This document shows positions 1-8,531 of a stretch of 64,000 nucleotides of DNA, piece after piece. Below the pieces are notes generated by a model, which did no database searches, was not told the DNA's origin, and worked only from the letters and a program-made list of their open reading frames with translations. Where the stretch lies: positions 1,073,501 to 1,137,500 of the forward strand of contig NZ_CP067169.1 in assembly GCF_028553885.1 (NCBI RefSeq). Direction: 5' to 3'. Made by a program: the position numbers and the translations under genes. The first letter of the stretch is position 1. Every line of letters starts with the position of its first letter. The DNA comes from Paracoccus aestuarii (GTDB lineage Bacteria > Pseudomonadota > Alphaproteobacteria > Rhodobacterales > Rhodobacteraceae).

Positions 1-899
1 TCCTTGTCGATGATCTGGGCGCGCACGCCCTCCAGGAAATCGGCCCGCTCGGTGGCGCGGGCGGTGAAGCGGTATTCGCGGGCCAGCGAGTCCTGCACCC
101 GGTCATCGCCGCGCGCCGCCCGGATCAGGGCCAGCCCCGCCGCCATCGACAGGGGCGAGTTGCGGTCCAGCGCCTTGATGGCATCATCATCGTTCAGGGC
201 GGCGCGGATCTCGGCCAGGTCGCGCCCGCCCCAGGCCTGCAGATCGGCACGGGCCAAGGGCGATGCGGGGACCGGGTGGCCGCGCAGATCGGCGATGTCG
301 CCCCCGGCCTCCAGCTGGGCGATCAGGGTCGGCCATTCGGCCTCGGGGAGATAGAGATCGGCAAAGCCCGCATGGATCGCGTCGCCCGGACCCATCCGCG
401 CCCCGGTCAGGGCCAGATATTCGCCGATCCGCCCCGGGGCGCGACCCAGAAGCCAGCTGCCGCCCACATCGGGGATCAGGCCGATGCCGCTTTCGGGCAT
501 GGCGATGCGCGTCGTGTCGCCCACGATGCGGTGGCTGGCATGGCCGCCCACCCCCACGCCGCCGCCCATCACGAAGCCCTGCATGAAGGCCGCGACGGGT
601 TTGGGGTAATCCGCGATCGCCGCGTTCATGCGGTATTCGTCGCGGAAGAACCGCCGCCCGACGCCGTGATCGCCCGCCTGCCCCGCGTGATAGACCGCCG
701 CGATGTCGCCGCCCGCGCAGAAGGCGCGGTCCCCTTCGGCGTCGATGATGACCAGCGCCACGGACGGATCGTCGCGCCAGTCCTCCAGCGCGCGATGAAG
801 GGCGAGCGCCATGTCATGGGACAGCGCATTCAGCGCCTTGGGGCGGGTGAAGGTGATGCGGCCCGCCTGGCCGATGATGCGGATGGTCAGGTCGTCCAT
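1..899 (-). CDS. 3-hydroxyisobutyryl-CoA hydrolase, C-terminus cut by window edge
   Basis: Enoyl-CoA hydratase/isomerase-fold protein that should release 3-hydroxyisobutyrate from its CoA ester in valine breakdown. I translated it from the ATG at 899; 299 codons lie in the window, where the family usually has about 340-350 residues, so the 3' end is missing. Visible signatures are AFCAGGDIAAVYHAG (about residues 59-73), the oxyanion-hole segment MGGGVGVGGHASHRI (111-125) and ESGIGLIPDVGGSW (136-149), which are typical of the hydrolase rather than plain crotonases. It starts three bases after the stop of the acyl-CoA dehydrogenase gene, so the two are co-transcribed; the pair fits consecutive steps of valine degradation. 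Confidence 0.88.
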   Translation of the reverse strand, partial: MDDLTIRIIGQAGRITFTRPKALNALSHDMALALHRALEDWRDDPSVALVIIDAEGDRAFCAGGDIAAVYHAGQAGDHGVGRRFFRDEYRMNAAIADYPKPVAAFMQGFVMGGGVGVGGHASHRIVGDTTRIAMPESGIGLIPDVGGSWLLGRAPGRIGEYLALTGARMGPGDAIHAGFADLYLPEAEWPTLIAQLEAGGDIADLRGHPVPASPLARADLQAWGGRDLAEIRAALNDDDAIKALDRNSPLSMAAGLALIRAARGDDRVQDSLAREYRFTARATERADFLEGVRAQIIDK

Positions 900-902
900 G
901 GC

Positions 903-2048
903 TCAGCCCCTTTCGGCCAACAGGGCGCGGCTGATGATCAGGCGCATGATCTCGTTCGTGCCCTCCAGGATCTGGTGGACGCGCAGGTCGCGGACGATCT
1001 TCTCGATCCCGTAATCGGCCAGATAGCCGTATCCGCCATGCAGCTGCAGGCATTGATTGGCGACCTCGAAGGCGCGGTCGGTGACATGCAGCTTGGCCAT
1101 GGCGCAGTATTTGGTGGCGTCGGGGGTCTTGTGGTCCAGCTTCCACGCGGCCTGGCGCAGCAGGATGCGGGCTGATTGCAGGGCGGTCTCCATCTCGGCC
1201 AGGCGGAATTGCAGGGCCTGGAACTGATCGAGGCTTTGGCCGAAGGCACGGCGTTCGCCCATATAGGCCAGCGTCGCGTCCAGCGCCGCCTGCGCGCCGC
1301 CAAGGGCCGCGGCGGCGATGTTCAACCGGCCGCCGTCGAGGCCCGCCATGGCATAGCGGAAGCCGTGGCCCTCCTCGCCCAGCAGGTTCGCGGCGGGGAT
1401 GGCGCAATCGTCGAACTGGACCTGGGCGGTGGGCTGGGACCGCCAGCCCATCTTGTCCTCCAGCCCCCCGAAGGACAGGCCGGGCGTGCCGCCCTCGACG
1501 ATCAGCGCGCTGATGCCGCGCGGGCCGTCGCCGCCCGACCGTGCCATGACGATATAGGCGTCCGAATAGCCCCCGCCCGAGATGAAGGCCTTGGTCCCGT
1601 CCAGCCGCCAGCCTTGATCGTCGCGCGCGGCCCGCGTGCGCAGGGCGGCGGCGTCCGATCCGCTGCCCGGTTCGGTCAGGCAATAGCTGAAGATCGTCTT
1701 CATCGCGCAGAGGTCGGGCAGCCAGCGGGCGCGGGCCTCGTCGCCGCCGAAGCGGTCGATCATGCCGCCGCACATGTTGTGGATCGACAGGAAGGACGCG
1801 ACCGAGGGGCAGGCCATGGACAGCGCCTCGAAGACCAGCGTGCCGTCCAGGCGCGACAGCCCCGTGCCGCCGTGTTCCTCGGAGACGAAGATGCCGCCCA
1901 GACCCAAACCCGCCACATCGGGCCAGAGATCGCGGGGGATGGTGCCTGCCGCCTCCCATTCGCGGGCATGGGGGGCGATCCGGTCCTGGCCGAATTCCTG
2001 TGCCATGTCGAAGATGGCCTGCTGTTCCTCGGTCAGTGCGAAATCCAT
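903..2048 (-). CDS. Acyl-CoA dehydrogenase, probably isobutyryl-CoA dehydrogenase
   Basis: FAD-dependent acyl-CoA dehydrogenase of 381 residues with the normal family length. It begins MDFALTEEQQAIFDMAQEFG and carries YCLTEPGSGSDA (FAD/substrate loop) and, near the C-terminus, QILEGTNEIMRLIISRALL, the catalytic-glutamate segment. An upstream in-frame ATG at 2072 exists, but the ATG at 2048 is preceded by GGGAGGGA and matches the family N-terminus. Its neighbour 3-hydroxyisobutyryl-CoA hydrolase and nearby mmsA point to isobutyryl-CoA as substrate; this specificity is inferred from context and could also be 2-methylbutyryl-CoA. Confidence 0.88.
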   Translation of the reverse strand: MDFALTEEQQAIFDMAQEFGQDRIAPHAREWEAAGTIPRDLWPDVAGLGLGGIFVSEEHGGTGLSRLDGTLVFEALSMACPSVASFLSIHNMCGGMIDRFGGDEARARWLPDLCAMKTIFSYCLTEPGSGSDAAALRTRAARDDQGWRLDGTKAFISGGGYSDAYIVMARSGGDGPRGISALIVEGGTPGLSFGGLEDKMGWRSQPTAQVQFDDCAIPAANLLGEEGHGFRYAMAGLDGGRLNIAAAALGGAQAALDATLAYMGERRAFGQSLDQFQALQFRLAEMETALQSARILLRQAAWKLDHKTPDATKYCAMAKLHVTDRAFEVANQCLQLHGGYGYLADYGIEKIVRDLRVHQILEGTNEIMRLIISRALLAERG

Positions 2049-2122
2049 CGGCAGTCCCTCCCCGGACGGCATGAATTGAACAGATGTTTAATTGCCCCGG
2101 ATCGGGTGATTCTGGCAAGGGA

Positions 2123-3235
2123 TCAAAGGTCGCGGCGGAATTCCTCGGTCAGGTGACGGGTGACGGCGCGCAGCGGATCGGCGGGGGCCTGGGCCGCGAC
2201 GCGGCGCTGCGCCTCGGCGGCGGTGCCTTGGGCCACCATGTCGCGCAGGCGGGCGACGAAGGGCTGGCTGTCCAGCGCATCGGCATCCTCGGCGATCAGC
2301 GACAGCCAATCCTCGGCGATCTGATCGAAGGGCAGGATCGCGCCCGCGCCGAAATCGATCAGGCCTTCGGTCGTGCCGTAGCGGGCGGCGCGCCAGCGGT
2401 TCTCGTTGATCAGGAAGGGGTCGTATTGCCGCCAGCGGATGTTTTTGCGCGACAGGCGCCACAGCATGCGCATCGTGGCTTGGGTCAGGGCGGCCAAGGT
2501 GATCGCATCGTCCAGCCGCGGGCTGGCATCGCAGATCCGCGTCTCCAGCGTCGGGAACTTGCCCGAGGGGCGCAGGTCCCACCAGATCTTGCTGCTGTCC
2601 TCGATCAGGCCCAGGTCGCTGAGCGCGGTGACCGAGCGTTCGTATTCCGCCCAGGAGGCGAAGGCCGGAGGCAGGCCGGTGCGCGGCATGTCGCCGAAGA
2701 CCGTGGTGCGATAGGAGGCCAGCCCCGTATCCTCGCCCATCCAGAACGGGCTGGAGGCCGAGAGCGCCAGCAGATGCGGCAGGAAATAGGTCAGCTGGTT
2801 CATCAGGTCGATACGCTGCGCGGGATCGTCGATGCCGACATGGACATGCATGCCGCAGATGACCATGCGCCGGGCGACCCCGCGCATGTCGCGCGACAGC
2901 TGGTTGTAGCGATCCTTGTCGGTATGGTCCTGATCGCGCCAGTCGGCCGAGGGGTGGCAGGCGGCCGAGATGGGCGCCAGCCCGTGTTCGGCAGCCTTGT
3001 CGGCGATGGTCGCGCGCAGGCGGCGCAGATGGTCGCGGGCGGTGCGGATGTCGGGGCAGACGGGGGTGCCGATCTCGATCTGGCAGCGCAGGAATTCGGG
3101 GCTGACCTGATCGCCCAGGGCCTGCTTGCAGGCCTTCATCAGCGCCTCGGGGGCGGCGGCCAGCCGGCCTGTATCGGCATCGACGAGCAGGTATTCTTCT
3201 TCGATGCCGAGCGTGAAATCGGGGGTCTGTGTCAT
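2123..3235 (-). CDS. ybdK: YbdK-type carboxylate-amine ligase (GCS2 family)
   Basis: 370-residue ATP-grasp-like member of the glutamate-cysteine ligase family 2, annotated in most genomes as carboxylate-amine ligase YbdK. The N-terminus [18 protein letters not shown] holds the conserved GxEEE metal-binding motif, followed by HVHVGIDD and [11 protein letters not shown], both family hallmarks. The start at 3235 is chosen because the family begins just before the GIEEE motif; the longer reading upstream runs through a GC-rich repeat. It sits between the valine-catabolic genes on the same strand although no role in that pathway is known. Physiological substrate unknown; weak Glu-Cys ligase activity is known for the E. 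coli homologue. Confidence 0.9.
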   Translation of the reverse strand: MTQTPDFTLGIEEEYLLVDADTGRLAAAPEALMKACKQALGDQVSPEFLRCQIEIGTPVCPDIRTARDHLRRLRATIADKAAEHGLAPISAACHPSADWRDQDHTDKDRYNQLSRDMRGVARRMVICGMHVHVGIDDPAQRIDLMNQLTYFLPHLLALSASSPFWMGEDTGLASYRTTVFGDMPRTGLPPAFASWAEYERSVTALSDLGLIEDSSKIWWDLRPSGKFPTLETRICDASPRLDDAITLAALTQATMRMLWRLSRKNIRWRQYDPFLINENRWRAARYGTTEGLIDFGAGAILPFDQIAEDWLSLIAEDADALDSQPFVARLRDMVAQGTAAEAQRRVAAQAPADPLRAVTRHLTEEFRRDL

Positions 3236-3254
3236 GGTCCGGCCCTGTGCCCTG

Positions 3255-3310
3255 TTGCGTCCCGCGATGGCCGGGGGGCTTGCCGCCCCCCGGACCCCCC
3301 GCGGGTATTT
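3255..3310 (+). repeat. GC-rich hairpin repeat, copy A
   Basis: One of four related intergenic elements in the window. It opens with TTGCGTCCCGCGATGG and contains a perfect stem of CCGGGGGGC and its complement around a 5-base loop, then ACCCCCCGCGGGTATTT. It lies between ybdK and mmsA in the orientation opposite to both genes. Other copies are at 14933, 32822 (reverse) and 37849. Confidence 0.75.
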
Positions 3311-3325
3311 CGGCAACGGAGAGGA

Positions 3326-4825
3326 TCAGTCCATTGCCTTGAAGTTGAACTCTCCGCCCTCCTTGATGCCCGAGGGCCAGCGGGCGGTCACGGTCTTGGT
3401 CCGCGTATAGAAGCGGAACGCGTCCGGGCCGTGCTGGTTCAGGTCGCCGAAGCCGGATTTCTTCCAGCCGCCGAAGGTGTGATAGGCCAAGGGCACCGGG
3501 ATCGGCACGTTGATGCCCACCATGCCGATATTGATGCGGCTGGCGAAGTCGCGGGCCGTGTCGCCGTCGCGGGTGAAGATCGCGGTGCCGTTGCCGTATT
3601 CGTGGTCCATGGCCAGCTTGATCGCCTCCTCGTAGCTGCCGGCGCGGACGGTCGACAGGACGGGGCCGAAGATCTCGGTCTTGTAGATGTCCATGTCGGG
3701 CGTCACGCGGTCGAAGAGGTGGGGGCCGACGAAGAAGCCGTCCTCGTATCCCTGCAGGCTGAAGTCGCGGCTGTCGACGACCAGATCGGCGCCTTGGTCG
3801 ACGCCTGATTCGATCAGGCGCAGGATGTTGTCCTTGGCGGCGCGGGTCACGACGGGGCCGTAGTCGATGTCGTCGCCCGCGGTCCAGGGGCCGACTTTCA
3901 GCTTCTCGATCCGGGGGATCAGCTTTTCGATCAGCGCGTCGGCGGTCTTTTCGCCCACCGGCACCGCGACCGAGATCGCCATGCAGCGTTCGCCCGCAGC
4001 CCCGAAGCCCGCGCCCACCAGCGCGTCGGCGGCCTGGTCCAGGTCCGCGTCGGGCATGATGATCATGTGGTTCTTGGCGCCGCCGAAGCATTGCGCGCGC
4101 TTGCCGGTCGCGGCGGCACGTTCATAGATGTATTGCGCGATGGGGGTCGAGCCCACGAAGCCCACGGCCTGGATCACCTCGCTGTCGAGGATCGCGTCGA
4201 CCGCGTCCTTGTCGCCGTTCACGACCTGCAGCACGCCGTCGGGCAGCCCGGCCTCTTGCAGCAGTTTCGCCAGCATCAGGGGCACCGAGGGGTCACGCTC
4301 GGACGGTTTCAGGATCATCGCGTTGCCGGCGGAGAGGGCGGGGCCCATCTTCCACAGCGGGATCATGGCAGGGAAGTTGAAGGGGGTGATGCCCGCCACC
4401 ACGCCGAGCGGCTGGCGCATGGAATACATGTCGATGCCTGGGCCGGCGCTGTCGGTGAAGTCGCCCTTCAGCAGATGCGGCGCGCCGATGCAGAACTCGA
4501 TCACCTCCAGCCCGCGCTGCACGTCGCCCTTGGCATCGGCAAAGGTCTTGCCATGTTCCGAGGACAGCGCCTCGGCCAGCTTGTCCATGTCGCGGTTGAT
4601 CAGGCCGACAAAGGCCATCATCACGCGGGCGCGGCGCTGCGGGTTGGTGGCGCCCCATTTCACCTGCGCCTCGGCGGCGCGGGCGATGGCGTGGTCCATC
4701 TCCGCCTTGGTGATCAGCGACAGGCGGGCCTGAACCTCGCCCGTGGCGGGGTTGAAGACGTCGCTGAAGCGGCCCGACGTGCCTTTGGTTTCCTTGCCGT
4801 CGATCCAGTGGTGAATCTCTTTCAT
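3326..4825 (-). CDS. mmsA: Methylmalonate-semialdehyde dehydrogenase (CoA-acylating)
   Basis: 499-residue aldehyde dehydrogenase that converts (methyl)malonate semialdehyde to propionyl-/acetyl-CoA in valine catabolism, working as a cytosolic NAD-dependent tetramer in known homologues. It begins MKEIHHWIDGKETKGTSGRF, typical of MmsA, and has the catalytic cysteine in GAAGERCMAIS (about residue 281) and GNAMILKPSERDPS for NAD binding. The ATG at 4825 has GGAGG eight bases upstream; the longer reading to 5020 overlaps the divergent regulator and is rejected. Gene faces away from a LysR-type regulator with a 100-base intergenic region carrying an inverted repeat, so control by that regulator is likely. 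Confidence 0.95.
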   Translation of the reverse strand: MKEIHHWIDGKETKGTSGRFSDVFNPATGEVQARLSLITKAEMDHAIARAAEAQVKWGATNPQRRARVMMAFVGLINRDMDKLAEALSSEHGKTFADAKGDVQRGLEVIEFCIGAPHLLKGDFTDSAGPGIDMYSMRQPLGVVAGITPFNFPAMIPLWKMGPALSAGNAMILKPSERDPSVPLMLAKLLQEAGLPDGVLQVVNGDKDAVDAILDSEVIQAVGFVGSTPIAQYIYERAAATGKRAQCFGGAKNHMIIMPDADLDQAADALVGAGFGAAGERCMAISVAVPVGEKTADALIEKLIPRIEKLKVGPWTAGDDIDYGPVVTRAAKDNILRLIESGVDQGADLVVDSRDFSLQGYEDGFFVGPHLFDRVTPDMDIYKTEIFGPVLSTVRAGSYEEAIKLAMDHEYGNGTAIFTRDGDTARDFASRINIGMVGINVPIPVPLAYHTFGGWKKSGFGDLNQHGPDAFRFYTRTKTVTARWPSGIKEGGEFNFKAMD

Positions 4826-4900
4826 CGCATCCTCCATGCCTTTGGGACGCAGGTTAGCCTTGCGAATTTGCCGCGGGAAGGGGCAGGCTGGCAAAAGGGT

Positions 4901-4916
4901 TTTGCGATTTCGCAAA
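4901..4916. promoter_or_regulatory. Inverted repeat, likely LysR-regulator operator
   Basis: Perfect inverted repeat TTTGCGA-TT-TCGCAAA located 10-25 bases upstream of the LysR-type gene. A second TTGCGAA half-site lies at 4860-4866, closer to mmsA. Two related sites in a divergent intergenic region fit the recognition/activation site layout of LysR regulators; binding is inferred. Confidence 0.5.
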
Positions 4917-4925
4917 GGGGCGGCG

Positions 4926-5837
4926 ATGGACTGGGACGATCTGCGCATCTTTCTGGCGGTGGCGCGGGCGGAAAGCCTGTCGGGGGCGGGGCGCAGGCTG
5001 GGGGTGGACGCATCCACCATCGGCCGCCGCGTGGCCCGGCTGGAGGCGGCGATGGGCGCCGCACTGTTTCTGAAGACGCCGCAGGGATATCAGATCACGC
5101 CCGAGGGCGCGCGCCTGATCGCCCCCGCCGAGGCCGCCGAACAGGCCGCCAGCGCCGCCGCCGAGGCCGTCACGCGAGAGGCGGGGCTGACCGGGCAGCT
5201 GCGGATCGGGGCGCCGGATGGCTGCGCGAACTATCTGCTGCCGCAGGTGGCGCGCGACCTGTGCGCCGCCCATCCGGGGCTGGAGGTGCAGATCGTCGCC
5301 CTGCCGCGCGTCGTGAACCTGACCCGGCGCGAGGCGGACATGGCCATCGCCGTGTCGCCCCCCGATACCGGGCGGCTGGTCGTGCAGCGGCTGGCCGATT
5401 ACCGCCTGCATCTGGCGGGGCATCGCGACTACCTTGCCCGCCATCCGCCCCTGCGCGGGCTGGAGGATCTGCGCGGGCATCGGATGATCGGCTATATCCC
5501 CGACATGATCTTCGACCGCGAGCTGGACTACCTGTCGGCCACCGGGGTCGAGACCGCGCAGATCAGCAGCAATTCGGTCGCCGTGCAGATGCAGGCGGTG
5601 CGCGCGGGGGCGGGCTTGGGGATCGTGCATGATTTCGCCATCCCCTTCGCGCCCGGCGTCGAACGGGTGCTGACCGACCGCGTGGCGCTGAAGCGCAGCT
5701 TCTGGATGATCCGCCATGCCGACGACCGGGCCTCGCGCCGGCTGACGCTGTTGGCAGAGGCGGTGGCCCAGGGGCTGCGCGCCGAACTGGCCCGGCTGGA
5801 ACAGCAGCTTTCCGCGACGGGCGACGGTCGCACTTGA
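4926..5837 (+). CDS. LysR-family transcriptional regulator, divergent from mmsA
   Basis: 303-residue LysR-type regulator. Residues 1-60 form the winged helix-turn-helix (MDWDDLRIFLAVARAESLSGAGRRL, with ASTIGRRVARLE as recognition helix), and residues from about 90 form the substrate-binding domain (GQLRIGAPDGCANYLLP). The unusual 'DWDDLRIFL' opening is common to alphaproteobacterial regulators placed beside aldehyde dehydrogenase genes. It is transcribed divergently from mmsA and probably senses a valine-pathway intermediate, which is inference from position only. Start chosen at the ATG matching the conserved N-terminus; an upstream in-frame ATG at 4836 would overlap the intergenic palindrome. 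Confidence 0.9.
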   Translation: MDWDDLRIFLAVARAESLSGAGRRLGVDASTIGRRVARLEAAMGAALFLKTPQGYQITPEGARLIAPAEAAEQAASAAAEAVTREAGLTGQLRIGAPDGCANYLLPQVARDLCAAHPGLEVQIVALPRVVNLTRREADMAIAVSPPDTGRLVVQRLADYRLHLAGHRDYLARHPPLRGLEDLRGHRMIGYIPDMIFDRELDYLSATGVETAQISSNSVAVQMQAVRAGAGLGIVHDFAIPFAPGVERVLTDRVALKRSFWMIRHADDRASRRLTLLAEAVAQGLRAELARLEQQLSATGDGRT

Positions 5838-5891
5838 CGCCGGGCGATTCGGCGAAAAAGATGAACCCAACCAAAGCCGGAGGAGGCGCCC

Positions 5892-6353
5892 ATGCTGGTC
5901 AAGCAATTGCTGTCGATGAAATCGGACACCGCCAAGCCATGGATCGATTCGGCCACGATCGTGACGATCACGCCCGAGACGACCCTGGGCGAGGCCGCGA
6001 CCCTGCTGGCCGAAAAGCGCATCGGCGCGGTCGTCGTCTCGGGCGACGGGCGCCGGCCGGAGGGGATCCTGTCGGAACGCGACATCGTGCGCCAGCTGGG
6101 CAAGCACGGCACCGACGTCCTGTCCCAGCCCATCAGCGGCGTGATGACCCGCGGGGTCCAGACCTGCACCACCGGCGAGGATGCGCTGACCATCCTGGAA
6201 CGCATGACCGCGGGGCGCTTTCGCCACATGCCGGTCGTGGATGATGACGGGATGATGCTGGGCGTGATCTCGATCGGCGACGCGGTCAGCGGCCGCCTGA
6301 AGGAGTTGGCGGCCGAGAAGGAGGCCCTGACCGGCATGATCATGGGATCGTGA
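5892..6353 (+). CDS. CBS-domain protein
   Basis: 153-residue protein made almost entirely of a tandem CBS pair (Bateman module): VTITPETTLGEAATLLAEKRIGAVVV (first CBS) and MTRGVQTCTTGEDALTILERMTAGRFRHMPVVDDDGMMLGVISIGD (second CBS). Such stand-alone modules bind adenosine nucleotides and act as energy sensors, but no partner is apparent here. An AGGAGG ribosome site precedes the ATG. It lies between the LysR gene and coaD on the same strand; no firm functional link. Confidence 0.9.
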   Translation: MLVKQLLSMKSDTAKPWIDSATIVTITPETTLGEAATLLAEKRIGAVVVSGDGRRPEGILSERDIVRQLGKHGTDVLSQPISGVMTRGVQTCTTGEDALTILERMTAGRFRHMPVVDDDGMMLGVISIGDAVSGRLKELAAEKEALTGMIMGS

Positions 6354-6444
6354 CGCGGGGTCGCCGGGCCGATCACATTCTTGCAATCGCGGGGCAAATC
6401 GGTTTTGCCTGTGCTGCAGGACCCAGACCCAAGGACGCGATCTG

Positions 6445-6936
6445 ATGCGCATCGGCCTTTATCCCGGCACTTTCGACCCGATCACCTTGGGTCATGTCGA
6501 CATCATCCAGCGCGCGATGGCGCTGGTGGACCGTCTGGTGATCGGGGTCGCGATCAATCGCGACAAGGGCCCGCTGTTCGACCTGGAGGAACGCGTGGCG
6601 ATGGTGGGCGCCGAATGCGACGCCATCGTGGCCCGAACCGGCGGCGAGATCGTCGTTCATCCCTTCGAGAACCTGCTGATCGACTGCGCCCGCGACGTGG
6701 GGGCCAGCATCATCGTGCGCGGCCTGCGCGCCGTGGCCGATTTCGAATATGAATTCCAGATGGTCGGCATGAACCGCGCCCTGGACAGCAGCATCGAGAC
6801 CGTCTTCATGATGGCCGATGCCCGCCGCCAGGCCATCGCCTCGAAGCTGGTCAAGGAGATCGCGCGCCTTGGCGGGGACGTGACGAAATTCGTCACCCCG
6901 CCCATCGCCGAGGCCCTGACCCGGCGCTATGGCTAG
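6445..6936 (+). CDS. coaD: Phosphopantetheine adenylyltransferase
   Basis: 163-residue nucleotidyltransferase that adenylates 4'-phosphopantetheine to dephospho-CoA, the penultimate step of CoA synthesis. The N-terminal MRIGLYPGTFDPITLGHVDII contains the (T/H)xGH active-site motif, and RGLRAVADFEYEFQMVGMNR is the family signature. Length is normal. The DUF2189 gene begins eight bases before its stop, suggesting translational coupling. Confidence 0.97.
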   Translation: MRIGLYPGTFDPITLGHVDIIQRAMALVDRLVIGVAINRDKGPLFDLEERVAMVGAECDAIVARTGGEIVVHPFENLLIDCARDVGASIIVRGLRAVADFEYEFQMVGMNRALDSSIETVFMMADARRQAIASKLVKEIARLGGDVTKFVTPPIAEALTRRYG

Positions 6937-7563
6937 GATCGCGCCCGGGGATCTGTGCTGGGCCCTGGCGATGGGCTGGCATGATTTCCGCCGCGCCCCG
7001 GCCTTCGGCCTGTTGCTGACTGCCCCCTACGCGCTGACGGGCCTGGCCCTGACATGGGCCGCGCCGGACCTGGCCGTGGCGCTGGCCTTGGGCTTTGCGC
7101 TGATCGCCCCCGTGGTGGCCGTGTCGCTCTACGAGGTCAGCCGCCGGATCGAGGCCGCCGAGCCGCTGGACTGGCCCGCCATCATCCGGGTGCTGCGCCG
7201 GCGGGGCGCGGCGCTGCCGGTGGCGGGGGGGCTGATGGTGCTGGCGCTGCTGGTCTGGCTGGGTCTGTGGCAGGCGCTGGAGGGCGCGCCCCGGATCGCG
7301 GCTCTGGGCCTGCTGGCGGGCGGGGCCTTTGCGGCGACGGTGGTCGGCTGGCCCATGCTGCTGGACCGGCAGGGGGGCTGGGGCGGGCGGCCGCGGCCTC
7401 GGTCCGGGCGGTGGCGGCACAGCCCGGGGTGATGGCGATCTGGGCGGTGCTGCTGGCTGTGGGCATGGGTCTGGCGATCCTGCCCGGTTTTCTGGGCCTG
7501 CCCTTGATCCTGCCGATCCTGGGCCATGCCAGCTGGCACCTTTACCGGCGGATCAGCCGGTGA
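6929..7563 (+). pseudogene. DUF2189-like integral membrane protein, frameshifted
   Basis: The reading frame starting at 6929 encodes a hydrophobic protein with several membrane segments (FGLLLTAPYALTGLALTW; ALALGFALIAPVVAVSLYEVSRRIE; GGLMVLALLVWLGLW) and the SLYEVSRR segment of the DUF2189 family. It runs into stop at 7432 after a non-hydrophobic tail. The expected last membrane segments (IWAVLLAVGMGLAILPGFLGLPLILPILGHA) continue in the -1 frame and end at 7563. The switch falls at a six-G run (7372-7377). One missing base, from mutation or sequencing error, would restore about 211 residues. The 3' end overlaps the convergent FAH-family gene by 11 bases. Confidence 0.75.
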
Positions 7564-8404
7564 CCCGCTGGCATTGCCGCCCCAGCCCGTCGATCCCCAA
7601 GCGCATCACCTGACCGGCCCGCAGAAAGACCGGCGGCTTCTGCCCCATGCCCACGCCCGGCGGGGTGCCGGTGGTGATGATGTCCCCCGGCATCAGCGTC
7701 GCAAAGCGCGAGCAATAGGCGACTAGCGCCGCCACGCCAAAGACCATCGTGGCGGTGCTGCCGTCCTGGCGCATTTGGCCGTCCACCTCCAGCCACAGGC
7801 GCAGGGCCTGGGGGTCGGGAACCTCGTCCGTGGTGACCAGCCAGGGGCCGATCGGGCCGAAGCCGTCATGCCCCTTGCCCTTGTCCCAGCTGCCGCCGCG
7901 ATGGATCTGCCAGTCGCGTTCGCTGATGTCGTTCACCACGCAATATCCCGCGACGTGATCCAGGGCCGAGGCCTCGGGGATGTGGCGGCCGCCATCGCCG
8001 ATGACGATGCCCAGCTCGACCTCCCAATCCAGCATGGTCGATCCGGGCGGGATGGCCAGATCGTCATCGGGGCCGGCGATGCAGCTGGTCCATTTGGTGA
8101 ACAGTACCGGCTCGGTCGGCACGTCCATGCCGGATTCCGCGGCATGATCGGCATAGTTCAGGCCCACGCCGATGAACTTGCCCACCCCCGCCACGCAGGC
8201 CCCGAGGCGCAGATCCTCCTGCGGCTGGCCCTCGACCACGGGCAGGGCGCCCGGGTCCAGCGCCCGCAGCGCGTCGAGGCCCGCGCGCGTCAGGACCGCG
8301 CCCGCGATGTCGGGGACATGGGCGGACAGGTCGCGCACCCGCCCCTCCGCATCCAGCATTCCGGGGCGTTCCGACCCGATCGGTCCGTGGCGCAGCAGCT
8401 TCAT
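7553..8404 (-). CDS. Fumarylacetoacetate hydrolase-family protein
   Basis: 283-residue FAH-fold hydrolase/isomerase. Conserved features are IGVGLNYADHAAESG, EPVLFTKWTSCIAGP, the metal-binding DWEVELGIVIG and GDIITTGTPPGVGMG. Members act as acylpyruvases, oxaloacetate decarboxylases or ureidoglycolate lyases; the substrate here cannot be told from sequence. ATG at 8404 matches the usual MKLLRHG(P) start; the longer reading upstream crosses a terminator-like hairpin. It stands alone between the convergent DUF2189 gene and the bactofilin terminator. Confidence 0.9.
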   Translation of the reverse strand: MKLLRHGPIGSERPGMLDAEGRVRDLSAHVPDIAGAVLTRAGLDALRALDPGALPVVEGQPQEDLRLGACVAGVGKFIGVGLNYADHAAESGMDVPTEPVLFTKWTSCIAGPDDDLAIPPGSTMLDWEVELGIVIGDGGRHIPEASALDHVAGYCVVNDISERDWQIHRGGSWDKGKGHDGFGPIGPWLVTTDEVPDPQALRLWLEVDGQMRQDGSTATMVFGVAALVAYCSRFATLMPGDIITTGTPPGVGMGQKPPVFLRAGQVMRLGIDGLGRQCQRVTG

Positions 8405-8480
8405 GGGGTGATCCTCCGACGTGATGGGCCGACTGGACCGCAAATGGCCGCCGATCGCAAGATGCCGGGGAAGCGAACGA

Positions 8481-8510
8481 AAAAGGCCCGCCTTGGGAGG
8501 CGGGCCTTTT
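8481..8510 (-). terminator. Rho-independent terminator of the bactofilin operon
   Basis: Stem of GGCCCGCC and its complement with a 6-base loop, flanked by A-runs on the + strand, which give a T-run after the hairpin on the minus strand. It lies just downstream of the bactofilin stop. Confidence 0.8.
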
Positions 8511-8531
8511 CGCGTCGGATGGGGCGGCGGC

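Noticed and set aside
2084..3808. Long + strand open frame of 574 codons opposite ybdK/mmsA
   Set aside because: It is a GC-driven antisense shadow: composition is Gly/Ala/Arg/Asp-rich without motifs, and the opposite strand encodes clear YbdK and MmsA.
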